From positions 143,654,001 to 143,718,000 of the forward strand of contig JBITNC010000001.1 in the NCBI GenBank assembly GCA_050084985.1: a stretch of DNA of 64,000 bases, in the 5' to 3' direction. The notes under the pieces are model-generated. The model searched no databases and had not been told where the DNA came from. It was given only the letters and a program-made list of their open reading frames with translations. Of the stretch, positions 25,284 to 36,410 are shown one piece after another (position 1 is the first letter of the stretch; each line of letters opens with the position of its first letter). The position numbers and the translations under genes are program-made. This stretch comes from Nageia nagi (lineage: Eukaryota > Pinophyta).

Positions 25284-26575
25284 TTACACTCACTTAATGG
25301 GTTCTTACATGTCTCATCATATCTCTTTGAATGGAGATCAAAGGTAGATGTGATTAGTAAGAGATGGAAATAAACCTCACATAATTACTTCCACACTTGG
25401 AAGGAGTAAATGAATTTCATAAAGCTTGGGTTAAAGAATCACACTAAAATAGTAATGAATCTCCTTGGTTAGATTAAGACTCATTAATTAAAATATTACT
25501 TTTTCTACATTAAATAAATTATAATCAAACTACATGTATGTTGGGTTGGGGTTGTAGTTGTCACACCCCAAATCCACTCTAGATTTCCCTTAGTCTGTTT
25601 TATTTATTTTTGAGTGTGAAATGAGGCATTGACTATATATTCTTTGAATAAAATGCTTGATATGCTTTTATTTACTTAAGTTATGAAATCCTACATAAGG
25701 ATAATGATTACTTATCCTACCTATATGTACATGTTACTTCTACAAGTGGTTTTGTGATGTGTAGATGATAGGTAATGGAAGGTATGATGCTTTTGAATGG
25801 TTTAGAAATGAATGATTACCAGTTATTCTCATAATCTCATAATATCGAGACACTAGGACAATTGGGTAAGAAGTTGCATGCATACATAGCAGCATGGGGC
25901 AAGATGAACTCCCTAGGATTGTCGATGTGTGTTTATGATTACCTAGTTTTATTCTTTAATTGAGTTGAAAATATTATTTTATGCCTTTAAGTATTGCCAA
26001 GGATATTAGTATAATTATCTAAGAACCCCCAATAATTAATATTAGTGGGTAAAGCTAATTAAGGGAACTATCTAGGAAGGAAAAAGGTAAAGTTTAATTA
26101 TTTAAATATATGTAATTAAGTATTTTGTGAGAATTTGTATGAATTACTTCTTAATTATTAATTAAGGTTAATTAATAATTAAGAATGATAATCCCTAACA
26201 TTAAATATTATTTATTTATTTAGCTTAAAATAAATAAATTAAGCTAGATGAGTTTTGATTGGTTGATTGATAAAGGTTAGAGTTAACTAGACCTTTAAGA
26301 TATTAATTATAATTAAATAACATTGATTTTACCTAATTGGCATGAGGTGTCTCAATTTTTAGTTGTTATATCCTTGTTGCAAGTTAGGTGTGCTAGTTTT
26401 AAGTTGAGTTGTGCCAGTTTTAAATTGAGGTGTGCTAGTGGAACTTAGTCCATTGGGTTTTTGATTGATGACTAAGTGGGTAGATATTTCCACTTAGGAA
26501 TTAACTCCCATTCACTTAAGTTTAAGTGGTATTGTCAATCCTCATTAATTTATAGGCCTAGCCTTATTTAAAAAC

Positions 26576-26584
26576 TATAAATAG
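26576..26584 (+). promoter_or_regulatory. TATA box of LTR0
   Basis: TATAAATAG lies about 1.02 kb into the LTR and marks the probable U3/R border, with transcription expected about 30 bases downstream. The same string lies at the matching place in LTR1 and LTR2. Confidence 0.6.
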
Positions 26585-27195
26585 AGCCCTAGGGTGGAGC
26601 TTTTGGTCATTCTTGTTTTTGCATTTTTTTTAGTAGCAAAGCTTTGCAATTCTAGAGCCAAGTCCTTCAGTGATTGTGAGATTTAGTGAGGTTTTCCTCT
26701 TGTGTTTATTTGATTCTCTATATTTTTGTGAAAGCTTACTATTTTAGGCATTTGATAAAATAATAGTACTTGGTTTTATTGTTAAATTGTCATTGGTTGA
26801 GGATTTAATTTATATCCATGAATGCTACGTTTAAAAGTCTAGTGGTTTTGAAATCTATGTATAGTTTTGGTATGAGGTTTTATGTTTTTTGCAATAGAAT
26901 TTTGAGGTTAAAATATTTATTTGTACCTTTAAGTTGGGTGTATAAATATTTAAAAATAATATTTATGTTAGTAACTCCTCTTATGCCTTCTCTTTTTGTA
27001 ATTTTTCTCATTAGTTCAACATTATCTAGAAACCTATGCGAGGAATATTCCCCTAAGTTAAAAGGTTTATCTTAGAATCTTGTAATCCATGCAAAGTTTT
27101 ATGTTATACCTTTTTCCTTTTAAGATTATAGTTAAGGGAGGTATTTAACATGTTTAGAGGCTTGAAAAGCCTTTGCCATCCTAACATAGGGAAAA

Positions 27196-27358
27196 TAGGC
27201 CATTATGGCCAACATGGGGGAGAAAGTAGGCCTATGGAGAGGTATAAGGGAGAGTGGGCCTATGGGAGCCCATGTCATCCCCTATGATTCTATTGTTACC
27301 TATTTGACTGCATTGGTGTGTATTTGAACCTTCATAGCTTGTGTTCTATATTTTTTTG
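27196..27358. repeat. LTR0-specific segment, absent from LTR1 and LTR2
   Basis: About 160 bases between two conserved flanks are missing in LTR1 (near 41370) and LTR2 (near 55400). The segment is less AT-rich than its surroundings and has small palindromes: GGCCattatGGCC and ATGGGAGCCCAT (27262-27273). It may be ancestral and deleted in the ancestor of LTR1/2, or inserted in LTR0. Confidence 0.5.
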
Positions 27359-27559
27359 CCTTGATTTGCATGCAAGGCTTAAGTGCTAGACAAGATAGTG
27401 TAGGTTTATTGCTAGGAAATTATTAAATGTTTTCTTATTATTTTATTTTAGGTTAATTTAATAATAGAAAGGGAATTTAGTTTTAAATCAATGTAAGTTT
27501 ATTTTTAATTAAAATTAAATACAAGTTGTGGTTACTTGAAATGGAAAAAGTAGTTATTT

Positions 27560-27860
27560 AATATATGTTTCTTTTATTTTAAAATATGGAGTGATATTTT
27601 AAAATAGAGAATGTGTTATTATTTTAAGTAAATATTTTAATTATGTGGTATCATTTTAAAAATAGGGTAGTATTTTTAAAATGGAATTGAAATTATTACT
27701 TTAGGATATTGTATTTTATCCAAAAATAAAGTTTGATTATTTATTTTAAAATAGGATTATATTTTAAAATAATGTTGCAATTATTTTAGGATATTGTATT
27801 TTATTCTAAAATAGAGTTTGATTAGTTATTTAAAATTGAATTTGATGTTTAAAATAAAGT
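27560..27860. repeat. TTTTAAAA-rich dyad cluster at the start of module Y
   Basis: Short palindromic strings built on TTTTAAAA recur every 25-50 bases (for example tattttaaaatatgg, gatattttaaaatagag, tcattttaaaaatag, ttattttaaaatagg). The same cluster opens every copy of Y and Y' (33779, 41578, 47803, 55610). The breakpoint that joins B to Y' lies at its left edge. Confidence 0.6.
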
Positions 27861-28952
27861 TGTTTGTTTGTTCTAAAATGTGAAGTGACATTTTAGAATT
27901 CTTAGAGTTCTTGAAATGTTTCCTTAAAATAGAAAAGCATGTAGTTGCATTTAGTGGAAACCCAAGACTATGTCTAATCCAACCATTCTTGAGCTATTAT
28001 CCTTCCAAAAGGAGCAAGCCTTGTTCAAGTTGTGAGAAAGGAGTTTATTAAATTATTTTCCATGGGATTTAAAATATATCTACTTATTTTTTGATTTATG
28101 AAAATAAATAACAAGGTTATTATTGTAAAATGATGTGACAAGAATTATTTCTTCATTACTTGGGATGATTGTGCTATTATGATTATTGTACAAAGTTGTT
28201 ATTTTGGGATTTTCAAGATTAGTCTTTGAAAAGTTAAGTGCTATTCTTTTATTAAAGAGTGGTTTAGTAAATGAATTTTCTTTACGTGAATATGATATTT
28301 CTTGATACTTTATTATGCTTACTTAGTTTAGAAATTTCATGTTATATGATGATGTTAGGACCAATTCTCTTGTCTTTAAGTAATGTGTTTTATTTGGGCA
28401 TGATTTTTCCTTAGGTTTTGGTAGGTTTTTCTTTGATGTTTAAACCTAAGTGTAGACCTAGTCCCAATTCCCAAGTAAAGCATACCTATTCATTACGGGA
28501 TGTTGATTTATCTTCAAGTGAGTTAGGCTAAGATAAATCAAGAAATCCTTATGGTTGAATGGATCTCAGTGTATTAAATTTTCCTTATATGATGATGGTG
28601 GGAAATATGAGGAGGTATGTGGTACCATTATGAAGTCACTATGTTCAATATAACATGTAAAACCAAGCCATGTGAAGTTATTTAATGAGTAGGTTAAATA
28701 ACTAGAAATGGTATTAAGCCAGTGAAGAGTCTAGAATCGTGAATGACTTAGCTTAGAACAATACTAGTAATATTGTAAACAATAATTCATAGCATTCTCA
28801 AGCAACTTCCAAACACATTCAAAATAGATTGTATTTAAACTACATGTTTTATTTACTAATATGGAAAAATAATTTGTGCTCACCTCTTGATTGTATGGGA
28901 TGGGTGTTATAGTGATAGTCCTATGTATTTTTGCTGAGATAGGGTAATTATA

Positions 28953-29600
28953 GTAGTGATCATGAGTTATTTTATTTGTTAAATACATATGCATGAGACC
29001 TTTAAAAATAAACAATAATGAGTTGGAGGTGATGACCAACCATTTATTCTTATACTTCTTCTATACCCACCGACCATACCATAAGCTATAGAGCCAATCC
29101 TAGAGATGAATACTGGGTTTTAGGATAGAAGTCATCACTTTCTATTGAGAAACTATAAATATGGAGGCCATGCTTGGATTCCACTATCCAAATAGTCTTC
29201 AACAACATTTCTCAATCCCCATTGTACTAAGGGGACCACCTTAAGTACTAAGCTGATACTTCACCATAGAATTCCTATAGAATTCCAACCTATCCTTGTT
29301 TAAACATATGACTAGAAAAATAATCTAGGTTAATTAATAAAAAAATAAACAATTTACATTGCTCATTAAGAGATATTAATTCAATTTATCAACAAAATTA
29401 TATAACATAATCACACCAAAAAGGTGAGTTCATAAATAGGTTATTTATGCATCTACTTATTTTCTCAATAATATAAATAAATAATAATAACTTAATTACT
29501 ATGACTAAAGGTTATTTTTATTTTATTTCCTATTTAGAAAAAAATTAAAATAAAATTGAAAATTAAAAGGTTCCAAAAAATAGAAGAGAATCATTAATAC
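28953..29600 (+). other. B1 5' leader, degenerate PBS position
   Basis: Directly after the LTR end the sequence reads gtagtgatcatgag. In the same place the A copies have gttggtattagagc, the initiator-Met PBS. The B string could be a badly mutated form of that PBS or a different primer site. About 650 bases of leader without a clear frame follow. The minus-strand open frame at 28764-29039 crosses the LTR end and is not supported as a gene. Confidence 0.45.
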
Positions 29601-29610
29601 TCATTCTGAA

Positions 29611-31850
29611 ATAGCTCATCACCAACAAGAGCCCTATGATGAACTTAACAAGATGGAAAAACTATTCATATGTCTCATAGGTCTAGTAGATATATATCAA
29701 GAATAGTAACTCCTTGAGAGATATATGATACTTTAAATGAAGAAACACAACATTTAACATAGTTAAGGATTCCTTATTCCTCTCATGCTCATATTCATTT
29801 GTTAAATTTTATCTATCAGAATATACACTAATAGATTAATGAGGAAGAAATCAGTTTAAGGATTGTTACCCCATCACAAATGCATTCATCTTATGCCATA
29901 TTACAAAAGGTGATTTTCAACCTAAGTATGATCATGTTACATGTTACCTACTAGATGGACATCTTATTCAATCATATATAAGATGAGATGACTACACCCC
30001 TTCCACCATCTCTAGAAGGATGGAAGAATTTGATGATAGAATTTTGATACATACAGCCACTCTAGTATCTAAATCAAGGAGTCATGATAGGGTGTATAAT
30101 AATGCTTATCATATTCTAAAAACAAACACACCTACCCCTAGAACTAGTCATTCTTTCTTTATCACTAGCTATATAAACCCTAGTACTAGCCTAACAACCC
30201 CTAGGATAAGTTATAGATCTCTAAACAAATTAATATTGATCCTTGAAGGTATAGGGTAGAAGAGATACCATAATATGTGTTAGATTAAATCAAAATTAGA
30301 AATAGATTCAAGGTAACCAAAAAATTATGCTATATAATCTAAATATGTAAAAATGAGATGAACCTAGAAAATTGGGGTAAAATTCACATTTACAAACATA
30401 GCCTATGTTTTATGCATATCAAAGTAAAACACCAATAGCATAACCTAATTGACAACAAGTTCAAGCTTAAATTCAAAATAAATCATATCAAGGAGTAGTA
30501 GATAATAAGAAGTTGTTACCCAAAGCTTGATCCTTGTCTCCTCAAGGTCATAAAAATAATATAGATCAAAACCATTGCTTACCTAGAATAAGGGAGGTAC
30601 CACATGAGCAAAAACAACCTCCATGACCCCCTTTACCCTAGTCTATACATGATAATCAAATACATTATGCTCCTACACCTTTATATAAACATGGGCAACA
30701 ATAGTTGCCTCCACATCAACCTTCTTTACCTTCTCAACCCTATGATAGAAGTTATTATGGTGACCAAACACCTTCTAAAAGAAGTTACCAATCATTCTCA
30801 ATAATAAACAAAAGGAAGGTAATAATAATAGTATACATCCTATCATTACTATGCAACCACATAATGACTTCAATAAAAAGTTAATAGAGATTGAAGGAAT
30901 GGTACATTAACAAAACAAACATAAAGTCTCTTACAAAATAATTTGTAATAAGCCTATACACCAAATTGTTCCTAAGATGGATATCCCTTTCAAATTCAAA
31001 ATTTAAAAGATTGAATCTTTCAAAGGAAATCAAGATCCTTAAGAACATTTAAGATATTTTAAGTATTCAAGTTATTTAATTTCCAACTATGATGCTTTGA
31101 TGTTGTGTATCTTTCCTATGACACTTGCTAGATAAGCAATGGATTGGTACAATAATTTAACTAAGCATAGTATCAAATCATATGTTCAATTAGCTAACTT
31201 ATTCTTAGAACACTTTAAGATAAACATTAAGGATAAAACCTCTATAACTGATCTAACAAGATTACAATAATTTTAGGATGAAGCAATTATAGACTTTATC
31301 TCAAGATGGAGAGTGATCTTGATAAATATGTCTTATACTCTCCCACAATAAAAACTAGCGAAAATGTTTACTCAAAGTTATCTAATACCTATTTCTAGTA
31401 CCTTATTGATTCAACAACATAAGACACTTAAGGAAGCATTTTCTCAAGTTGTTGTAATTTAAAAGGTTAAAATCTAGGATGGAGAACTAAAGGGTAAAAA
31501 GAAAGAACCTTATGTTATAAATATAAATTAGGTAGAATATTTAGCAAAATTAATGCCTTCTAATAAATTTTCTTATCTTAAAGATGGAGAACCAACTCCT
31601 TCACAAAACATACCTAGTTCACAAAATGAGGGAAGAAACTCTAGGCTACCTAGAAAGTTTACTCCTTTGACTTAACTACTTTATGATATTTTGAAAAACA
31701 TAATGGATCATTAAATGTTTACCTAAAATATGACCTAAAATATTTGATGCAAGAGATAGTAAATGGTACAATAAGAATGATTATTTTCACTACCATCATC
31801 AAAAGGGTCATACTATAGGCATATGTAGAACATTACAGCATAAGGTTTAG
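29611..31850 (+). pseudogene. gag: B1 gag, Tat/Ogre lineage, decayed
   Basis: The gag polyprotein packages element RNA. An N-terminal Pro/Gln-rich region (about 30480-30790, with PLYKHGQQ and SLPSQPYDRSYYGDQTPSKR) precedes a capsid-like block at about 30970-31460. That block has PFKFKIQKIESFKG, then IFPMTLARxAMDWYNNL (31110-31160) and FISRWRVILINMSYTLP, corresponding to the retrotransposon gag domain. A damaged zinc knuckle follows (FHYHHQKGHTIGIC, about 31785-31826); the Tat form is usually C-x2-H-x4-H-x4-C-like, and the first Cys is Phe here. HKVQDLIYQGIL after it is also typical of this lineage. Many CAA/CAG codons are stops. An open stretch at 30020-30259 is conserved in B3 but carries a stop in B2. 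Dead. Confidence 0.75.
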
Positions 31851-31859
31851 GATTTGATT

Positions 31860-32390
31860 TATCAAGGAATATTACAAGTAGATAATCCATTAACTATTCC
31901 TAATCAAAACTTAGGAATATACTAGAATCTACTTTCTCAACACCAAGCTAATACCATAGCTTCGCACTCATACAAAGGTCAAATAACACATAAAGGGCTT
32001 CAATATGCTTCTACTTTTGTTGCTATGGTAAGTATCACTACAAGATTCCAAAGGGCACAAGGAAGACAAGTTGATGTTCCTAACAATCAAATAAATTATG
32101 GTGTTGTACAACAAAATATACCTAGACCACAACCTCCTAAGGTTTTAGTAAAAGGAGCTTTACAACATCAATTGAGAAATTCAGAAGTAAATATGTGTTT
32201 ATTTGAGTTACTACAATAATCCAAAGACCATAGGGAAGCTATGAACCAATTATTGCAAACAATTGAGCTAGATATCAATGACCCTGAAAGCTTTTTGTAT
32301 TTTTTAGGAAATATTAAGATAAACCAAAAGCCCACTATTATGTTCTATGATATTTAAATAAGGCCATTAAACCATTCTCAAGGTCAAGAT
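31860..32390 (+). pseudogene. B1 gag-protease spacer, decayed
   Basis: The frame continues from the gag zinc knuckle through a Gln/Asn/Pro-rich segment (open at 32025-32219, with QQNIPRPQPPKVLVKG near 32100). It then runs through ELLQ-x-SKDHREAMNQLLQ and GNIKINQKPTIMFYD to the protease. This spacer is mostly missing from B3, where two deletions remove it. Confidence 0.6.
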
Positions 32391-32705
32391 ACTCCACTAC
32401 ATATTGTGGCCAAGATAGATGGAAGGGCTTTTAAGATGATATTAATAGATGAAGGTTCTATAATAAATATTATTTCCATAACTTCCTATAAAAACTTGAA
32501 TCTCCCTTTTTCACATATATGTGCACCTTCTTTGTAATTAAGAGCTTTCAATGATGCTTTATGCTCAACAATGGGATCTATCTCATTGTCTATTATTGTG
32601 GGATCTAAAATAGTACAAACATTATTGCAAGTTATTGAAGGAGATATAATGTAATACAACCTAATTTTAGAGAGATCTTGGATTAGAAGCATGTAATGCA
32701 TCCCA
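32391..32705 (+). pseudogene. B1 aspartic protease, decayed
   Basis: The retroviral-type protease would cut the polyprotein. The active-site block reads MILIDEGSIINIIS, with D-E-G-S at 32448-32459 in place of the usual D-S/T-G-A/S. It is followed by LRAFNDAL and GSISLSIIVGSKIVQTLLQV, the flap-to-second-strand order of the family, and then IMQYNLILERSWI. The same residues occur in B2 (46471-46482). Element C on the minus strand has DNGS here, so an altered residue after the Asp may be ancestral to both. The opposite strand at 32486-32701 is open only as a shadow. Confidence 0.7.
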
Positions 32706-32759
32706 TCAACATATCATAACTATCTAAAATATATTCACAATGGGTTGGTACATTGTGTA

Positions 32760-33778
32760 CTTGGATATGAAAAGTCATATTCCCATTGAAATCACACACA
32801 TCTTTTAAGGAGAAATTTCTTTACCATCTAATCATTTTTTACAACACCTGTAGTTCCTAATAAAGTGTCAATAGCAAATATTGATAAAAAATATTCTTTT
32901 TCAAGCTCATTAAAAAGGAAGGATCCTATTGATCTTGAAATACCTCATACATTAAAGATTAACAAGGATCCATTACCAAAAATAGAACCAATATTCTTAG
33001 AAAAGCAAACATGGGAAGAAAGAGCATAAATGTTAGATGAAGCAAGCAAAGCCTCATCATCAAATTATGGAATAAAGGAGTTTTCCATTGATGATGTCAT
33101 TTTTAACATCCCTACAACCCAAAAAATAGGAAAACCTAAAGTGTCTCCTAGTATATTAGGACAATTAGTAGCAATGGGGTAGTTACCTAATCAAACATTT
33201 TTTGTATATCATGGTCTAATAGAACCACCTATTCTCCCTTTACCTCAATCCAATGAAGGTATCTTCTATAATTTGTTAGAATATTTATCACCAAATATAA
33301 GATCATTTGTCTAAAGATACTTTGATAGATGTCAATGGAAAGGATAAGGTTTAGGTTGATATGAACAAGGACCTAGGTACACTATTGATATTCATTACCA
33401 ATTTCCTAGTGATAAAACAAGATTAAGTTATAAGAACAACAACTAAGGAGTATCTAGTTGCAAGATAATTGAACTAGAAATAGAAGCTAAAATCTTTGAA
33501 AACTCAAACAAAAGATCTAAATGGATGATAAATTAGGATGATATGGAGTTTGGAATGTTATTCTTAGGAGAATTATTTCTTAATATGTCAATTAATATGG
33601 TAGAAATCATGGAAATATGTGATAATTTCACACATAATAAGGACTTGTATTGGTTTGGAAGTGATGAGTTTGAAATAGTAGGATAAAAAATGTAAAGTAG
33701 CTCTTCCTCATACATTTTGGTAGATGAAGACACTAAAGACTTTATATTGAATCTTGAACAACCTATAATCCAAGATTT
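32760..33778 (+). pseudogene. B1 protease-RT linker, cut at the chimeric junction
   Basis: A readable frame with few stops runs from about 32830 to 33778. It holds KDPIDLEIPHTLKI, a stretch ending SIDDVIFNIPTTQKIGKP, and RYFDRCQWKGQGLGRYEQG (near 33310-33365). It ends at LNLEQPIIQDF/L, where sequence changes to LTR module Y'. In B3 the same text runs on into the RT. No catalytic motif is present. Loss of everything downstream makes B1 unable to encode RT, RNase H or integrase. Confidence 0.7.
33775..33778. other. Chimeric junction B'/Y' (ATTT microhomology), unit 1
   Basis: Left of the junction the sequence matches B3 up to ...ccaagATTT. Right of it, it matches the LTR interior from ATTTaatatatgtttc (27556 onward in LTR0). 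The ATTT is shared by both parents, as expected for microhomology-mediated joining after a deletion. Confidence 0.8.
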
Positions 33779-35170
33779 AATATATGTTTCTTTTATTTTA
33801 AAATATGGGAATGATATTTTAAAATAGAGAATTTGTTATTATTTTAACTAAATATTTTAATTATGTCATATCATTTTAAAAATATGGTAGAATTTTTAAA
33901 ATGGAATTGAAATTATTACTTTAGGATATTGTATTTTATCCAAAAATAAAGTTTGGTTATTTATTTTAAAATAGGAGGATATTTTAAAATAATGTTGCAA
34001 GTATTTTAGGATATTGAATTTTATTCTAAAATACAGTTTGATTAGTTATTTAAAATTGGATTTGATGTTTAAAATAAAGTTGTTTGTTTGTTCTAAAATG
34101 TGAGTCGACATTTTAGAATTCTTAGAGTTGTTGAAATGTTTACTTAAAATGGCAAATCATGTAGTTTTATTTAGTGGATACCCAATACTATGTTTGATCC
34201 AACCATTCTTGAGCTACTGTACATCCAAAAGGAGCAAGCCTTATTCAAGTTGTGAGAAAGGAGTTTATTAAATTATTTTCTATGGGATTTAAATATATTG
34301 TACTTACTATTTGATTTGTGAAAATAAATAGAAAGGCTATTGTTGTAAAATGATGTGGTAAGAATTATTACTTCATTACTTGGGATGATTGTGCTATTAT
34401 TATTATTGTACAAATTTGTTATTTTGGGATTGTCAAGATTAGTCTTTGAAAAGTTAAGTGTTATTCTTTATTAAAGAGTGGTTTAGTAAATGAATTTTCT
34501 TACTTGAATATGATATTGCTTCATACTTTATGATACTTTCTTGGTATGGAAAGTTCATGTTATATGATGATGCTAGGACCAATTCTCTTTTCTTTGAGTA
34601 ATGTTTTTTATTCTAGCATGGTTTATCCTTAGGATTTGGTAGGTTTTTTCTTGATGTTTAAACCTATGTGTAGACCTAGCCCCAAGTCTTGAATAAAGCA
34701 TAACTATTCATTATGGGATGTTTATTTATCTTCAAGTGAGTTAGGATATGATAAATTGGGAAATCCTTATGGTTGAATGGACCTCAGAGTATTAAATTAC
34801 CTTGATATGATGATGGTGGGAAATACAAGGAGGTATGTGGTACCATTGGAAGTCACTATGTTCAATAGAACATGTAAAGGCAATCCACGTGAAGTCATTT
34901 AATGAATACATTAAATAACTAAAAATGGTATTAAGTTAGTGAATTATCTAGAATCATGAATGACTTAGCTTAGAACAATACTAGTAATATTATGAATAAT
35001 AATTCATAATGTTCTTAAGAAACTTCAAAACATATTCAGAAGATATTGTATTTAAACTACTTATTTTATTTACTTATGGGGAAAAAATAATTTTTGCTCA
35101 CCTCTCGAGTGTATCGAATGGGTATTATAGTGATGGTCCTATGTGTTTTTGCTGAGATAGGGTTGTTACA
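33779..35170 (+). mobile_element. Y'1, truncated 5' LTR of chromovirus A1
   Basis: This is the downstream 1.39 kb of the LTR. It begins aatatatgtttcttttattt, contains the TTTTAAAA-rich cluster and ends gagatagggttgttaca directly before the PBS. The upstream 2 kb of LTR, including the TATA box, is gone, so A1 has no promoter of its own. It is closer to Y'2 than to Y0/Y1/Y2. Confidence 0.85.
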
Positions 35171-35172
35171 GT

Positions 35173-35184
35173 TGGTATTAGAGC
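35173..35184 (+). other. Primer binding site of A1 (initiator Met tRNA)
   Basis: TGGTATTAGAGC differs by one C-to-T change from TGGTATCAGAGC, the standard plant PBS complementary to the 3' end of initiator methionine tRNA. It starts two bases after the LTR end, the normal spacing. Confidence 0.85.
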
Positions 35185-35249
35185 CTAGGTTGCAGGCTTT
35201 CTCTTATTATGCAAACAATCCTAAAACTATCCTTGTTATCTTGTGCTTA

Positions 35250-36410
35250 GGAAGATTCCACCTCAAAGATGTCATGATGATGTCGAACAAACCAATAATG
35301 CCCATAGTACTTTTGGTATACAAGGGAACAACCTTTATGATACCTATGTAGAATTGAATCTTGAATTAGCAACCTTTATTTTAAACTTGAAGGATAAATC
35401 AACTAAATAAGAGGAACTTATTTAGAGATAGGCTATAGAAATAGAATCCCTCAAAAATAGAGACATACAACCTATAGTTGATCCTGTGATAGTTTCTAAT
35501 AATAGGAAGGATCTCAAAAAGATACTTGCTACTGAATTCCTTAGGGAAGAAGAAAAGGATATAGCCAAGGCATGGTTAAGGGAAGTTTGTACCGACTTTC
35601 ATACCCAAAATTATACTTCCAACCAGAAAGTTATGTGGGTAGTTCTTCTTTTAAGAGGGTATGCACTAGAATGGTGGGAAGGTCTACTTGTTGAAAGAAA
35701 GGTCTCAACTAAAGATGTATGTTGGGAAGATTTTAAGAAATTTTTTAAGAAAAGGTGTATTTCTAAAATGTTTGTATTAGAAAAGTGGGTTGAGTTTGAT
35801 AGGATTTGATAAAGAGGTCACATATTAGATAAGTATCATCATACTTTCATTAGATTATTAAAGTATGTTCTTGAAATTTCAAATAGCTCTAAAAAGAAGA
35901 TGCATAAGTTCTTGGGTAGGTTAGATCATGACATTCGCACTACTGTAAACTTGCTTACACCAAAAACACTTTAGAAAGCCAATGAGTTAGCCAAATAAAG
36001 TGAAGATAATGTTAGGTTCAAGAGGAATCCTAAAACTACTACTCTAGAGGTAGGAAATGTTGAAAAATAAAAGGCTCCCCTAGGAAATGATCAGCAGATT
36101 AAGAAATAAAAGAAGGGGCCTTTAGGAAATAAAAAATCTAGTAGACCTCATGATGGGTTTTAGAAAAGAGTAAATCCCAAAAGGAATGATAATGGTAGTA
36201 ACTAGGGTCAGTAGTGTCAGCAACAATAACCTCAATAGGGTAACTATGTACCAAAAGATCAAATTTAGGGGAAGGTACCTAGAAATGGATGTTATAACTA
36301 TGGTGGAGCTCACTTCACCAACAAATGTCCAAACTACTTCAAACCTTAGAATGGAGAAGCAACTCATAGGATCTATGCTGAAATAGGAAAAGGAGCTTTA
36401 GAGACTCAAG
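35250..36410 (+). pseudogene. gag: A1 gag, chromovirus (Del/Tekay-like), decayed
   Basis: The frame reads from KIPPQRCHDDVEQTNN (near 35250) through a Leu/Lys/Glu-rich, probably helical stretch. An open block at 35486-35809 then has KVMWVVLLLRGYALEWWEGL and WEDFKKFFKKRC, typical of the Ty3/gypsy retrotransposon gag domain. A basic Gln/Asn/Lys-rich segment (about 36090-36260) leads to a zinc knuckle CYNYGGAHFTNKC at 36290-36328. That should be C-x2-C-x4-H-x4-C, but the second Cys is Tyr (TGT to TAT). Several Gln codons are stops (TAG/TAA). The minus-strand frame 36122-36367 is a shadow. Confidence 0.8.

Larger units (their letters stand above)
25559..28952 (+). mobile_element. LTR0, outer LTR of the array (3.39 kb)
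   Basis: It starts TGTCACACCCCAAATCC, the counterpart of TGTGATAGCCCAAATCC in LTR1 and LTR2. It ends gggtaattata, where the A-linked copies end gggttgttaca. No polypurine tract precedes it, so this is the left boundary of the array and probably a 5' LTR. TATAAATAG lies at 26576-26584. It differs from LTR1/2 by a tandem duplication of about 27 bases near 26400-26430 and about 160 extra bases near 27196-27358. By eye its first 2.0 kb is clearly more diverged from LTR1 than its last 1.39 kb. Confidence 0.8.

Noticed and set aside
26818-27075. Open frame of 84-85 codons repeated in all three LTRs (also 40998 and 55024)
   Set aside because: Conserved only because the LTRs are duplicates. It lies downstream of the TATA box inside the LTR, has no family match, and differs between copies by missense changes and an indel without coding preference.
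28764-29039. 91-codon minus-strand frame recurring at 42783 and 56809
   Set aside because: It crosses the LTR end and B leader and recurs only because the units are duplicates.
30604-30804. Plus-strand frame recurring at 44622 and 58648
   Set aside because: It overlaps the Pro/Gln-rich gag N-terminus in another frame; the gag frame (44723-44929) is better supported.
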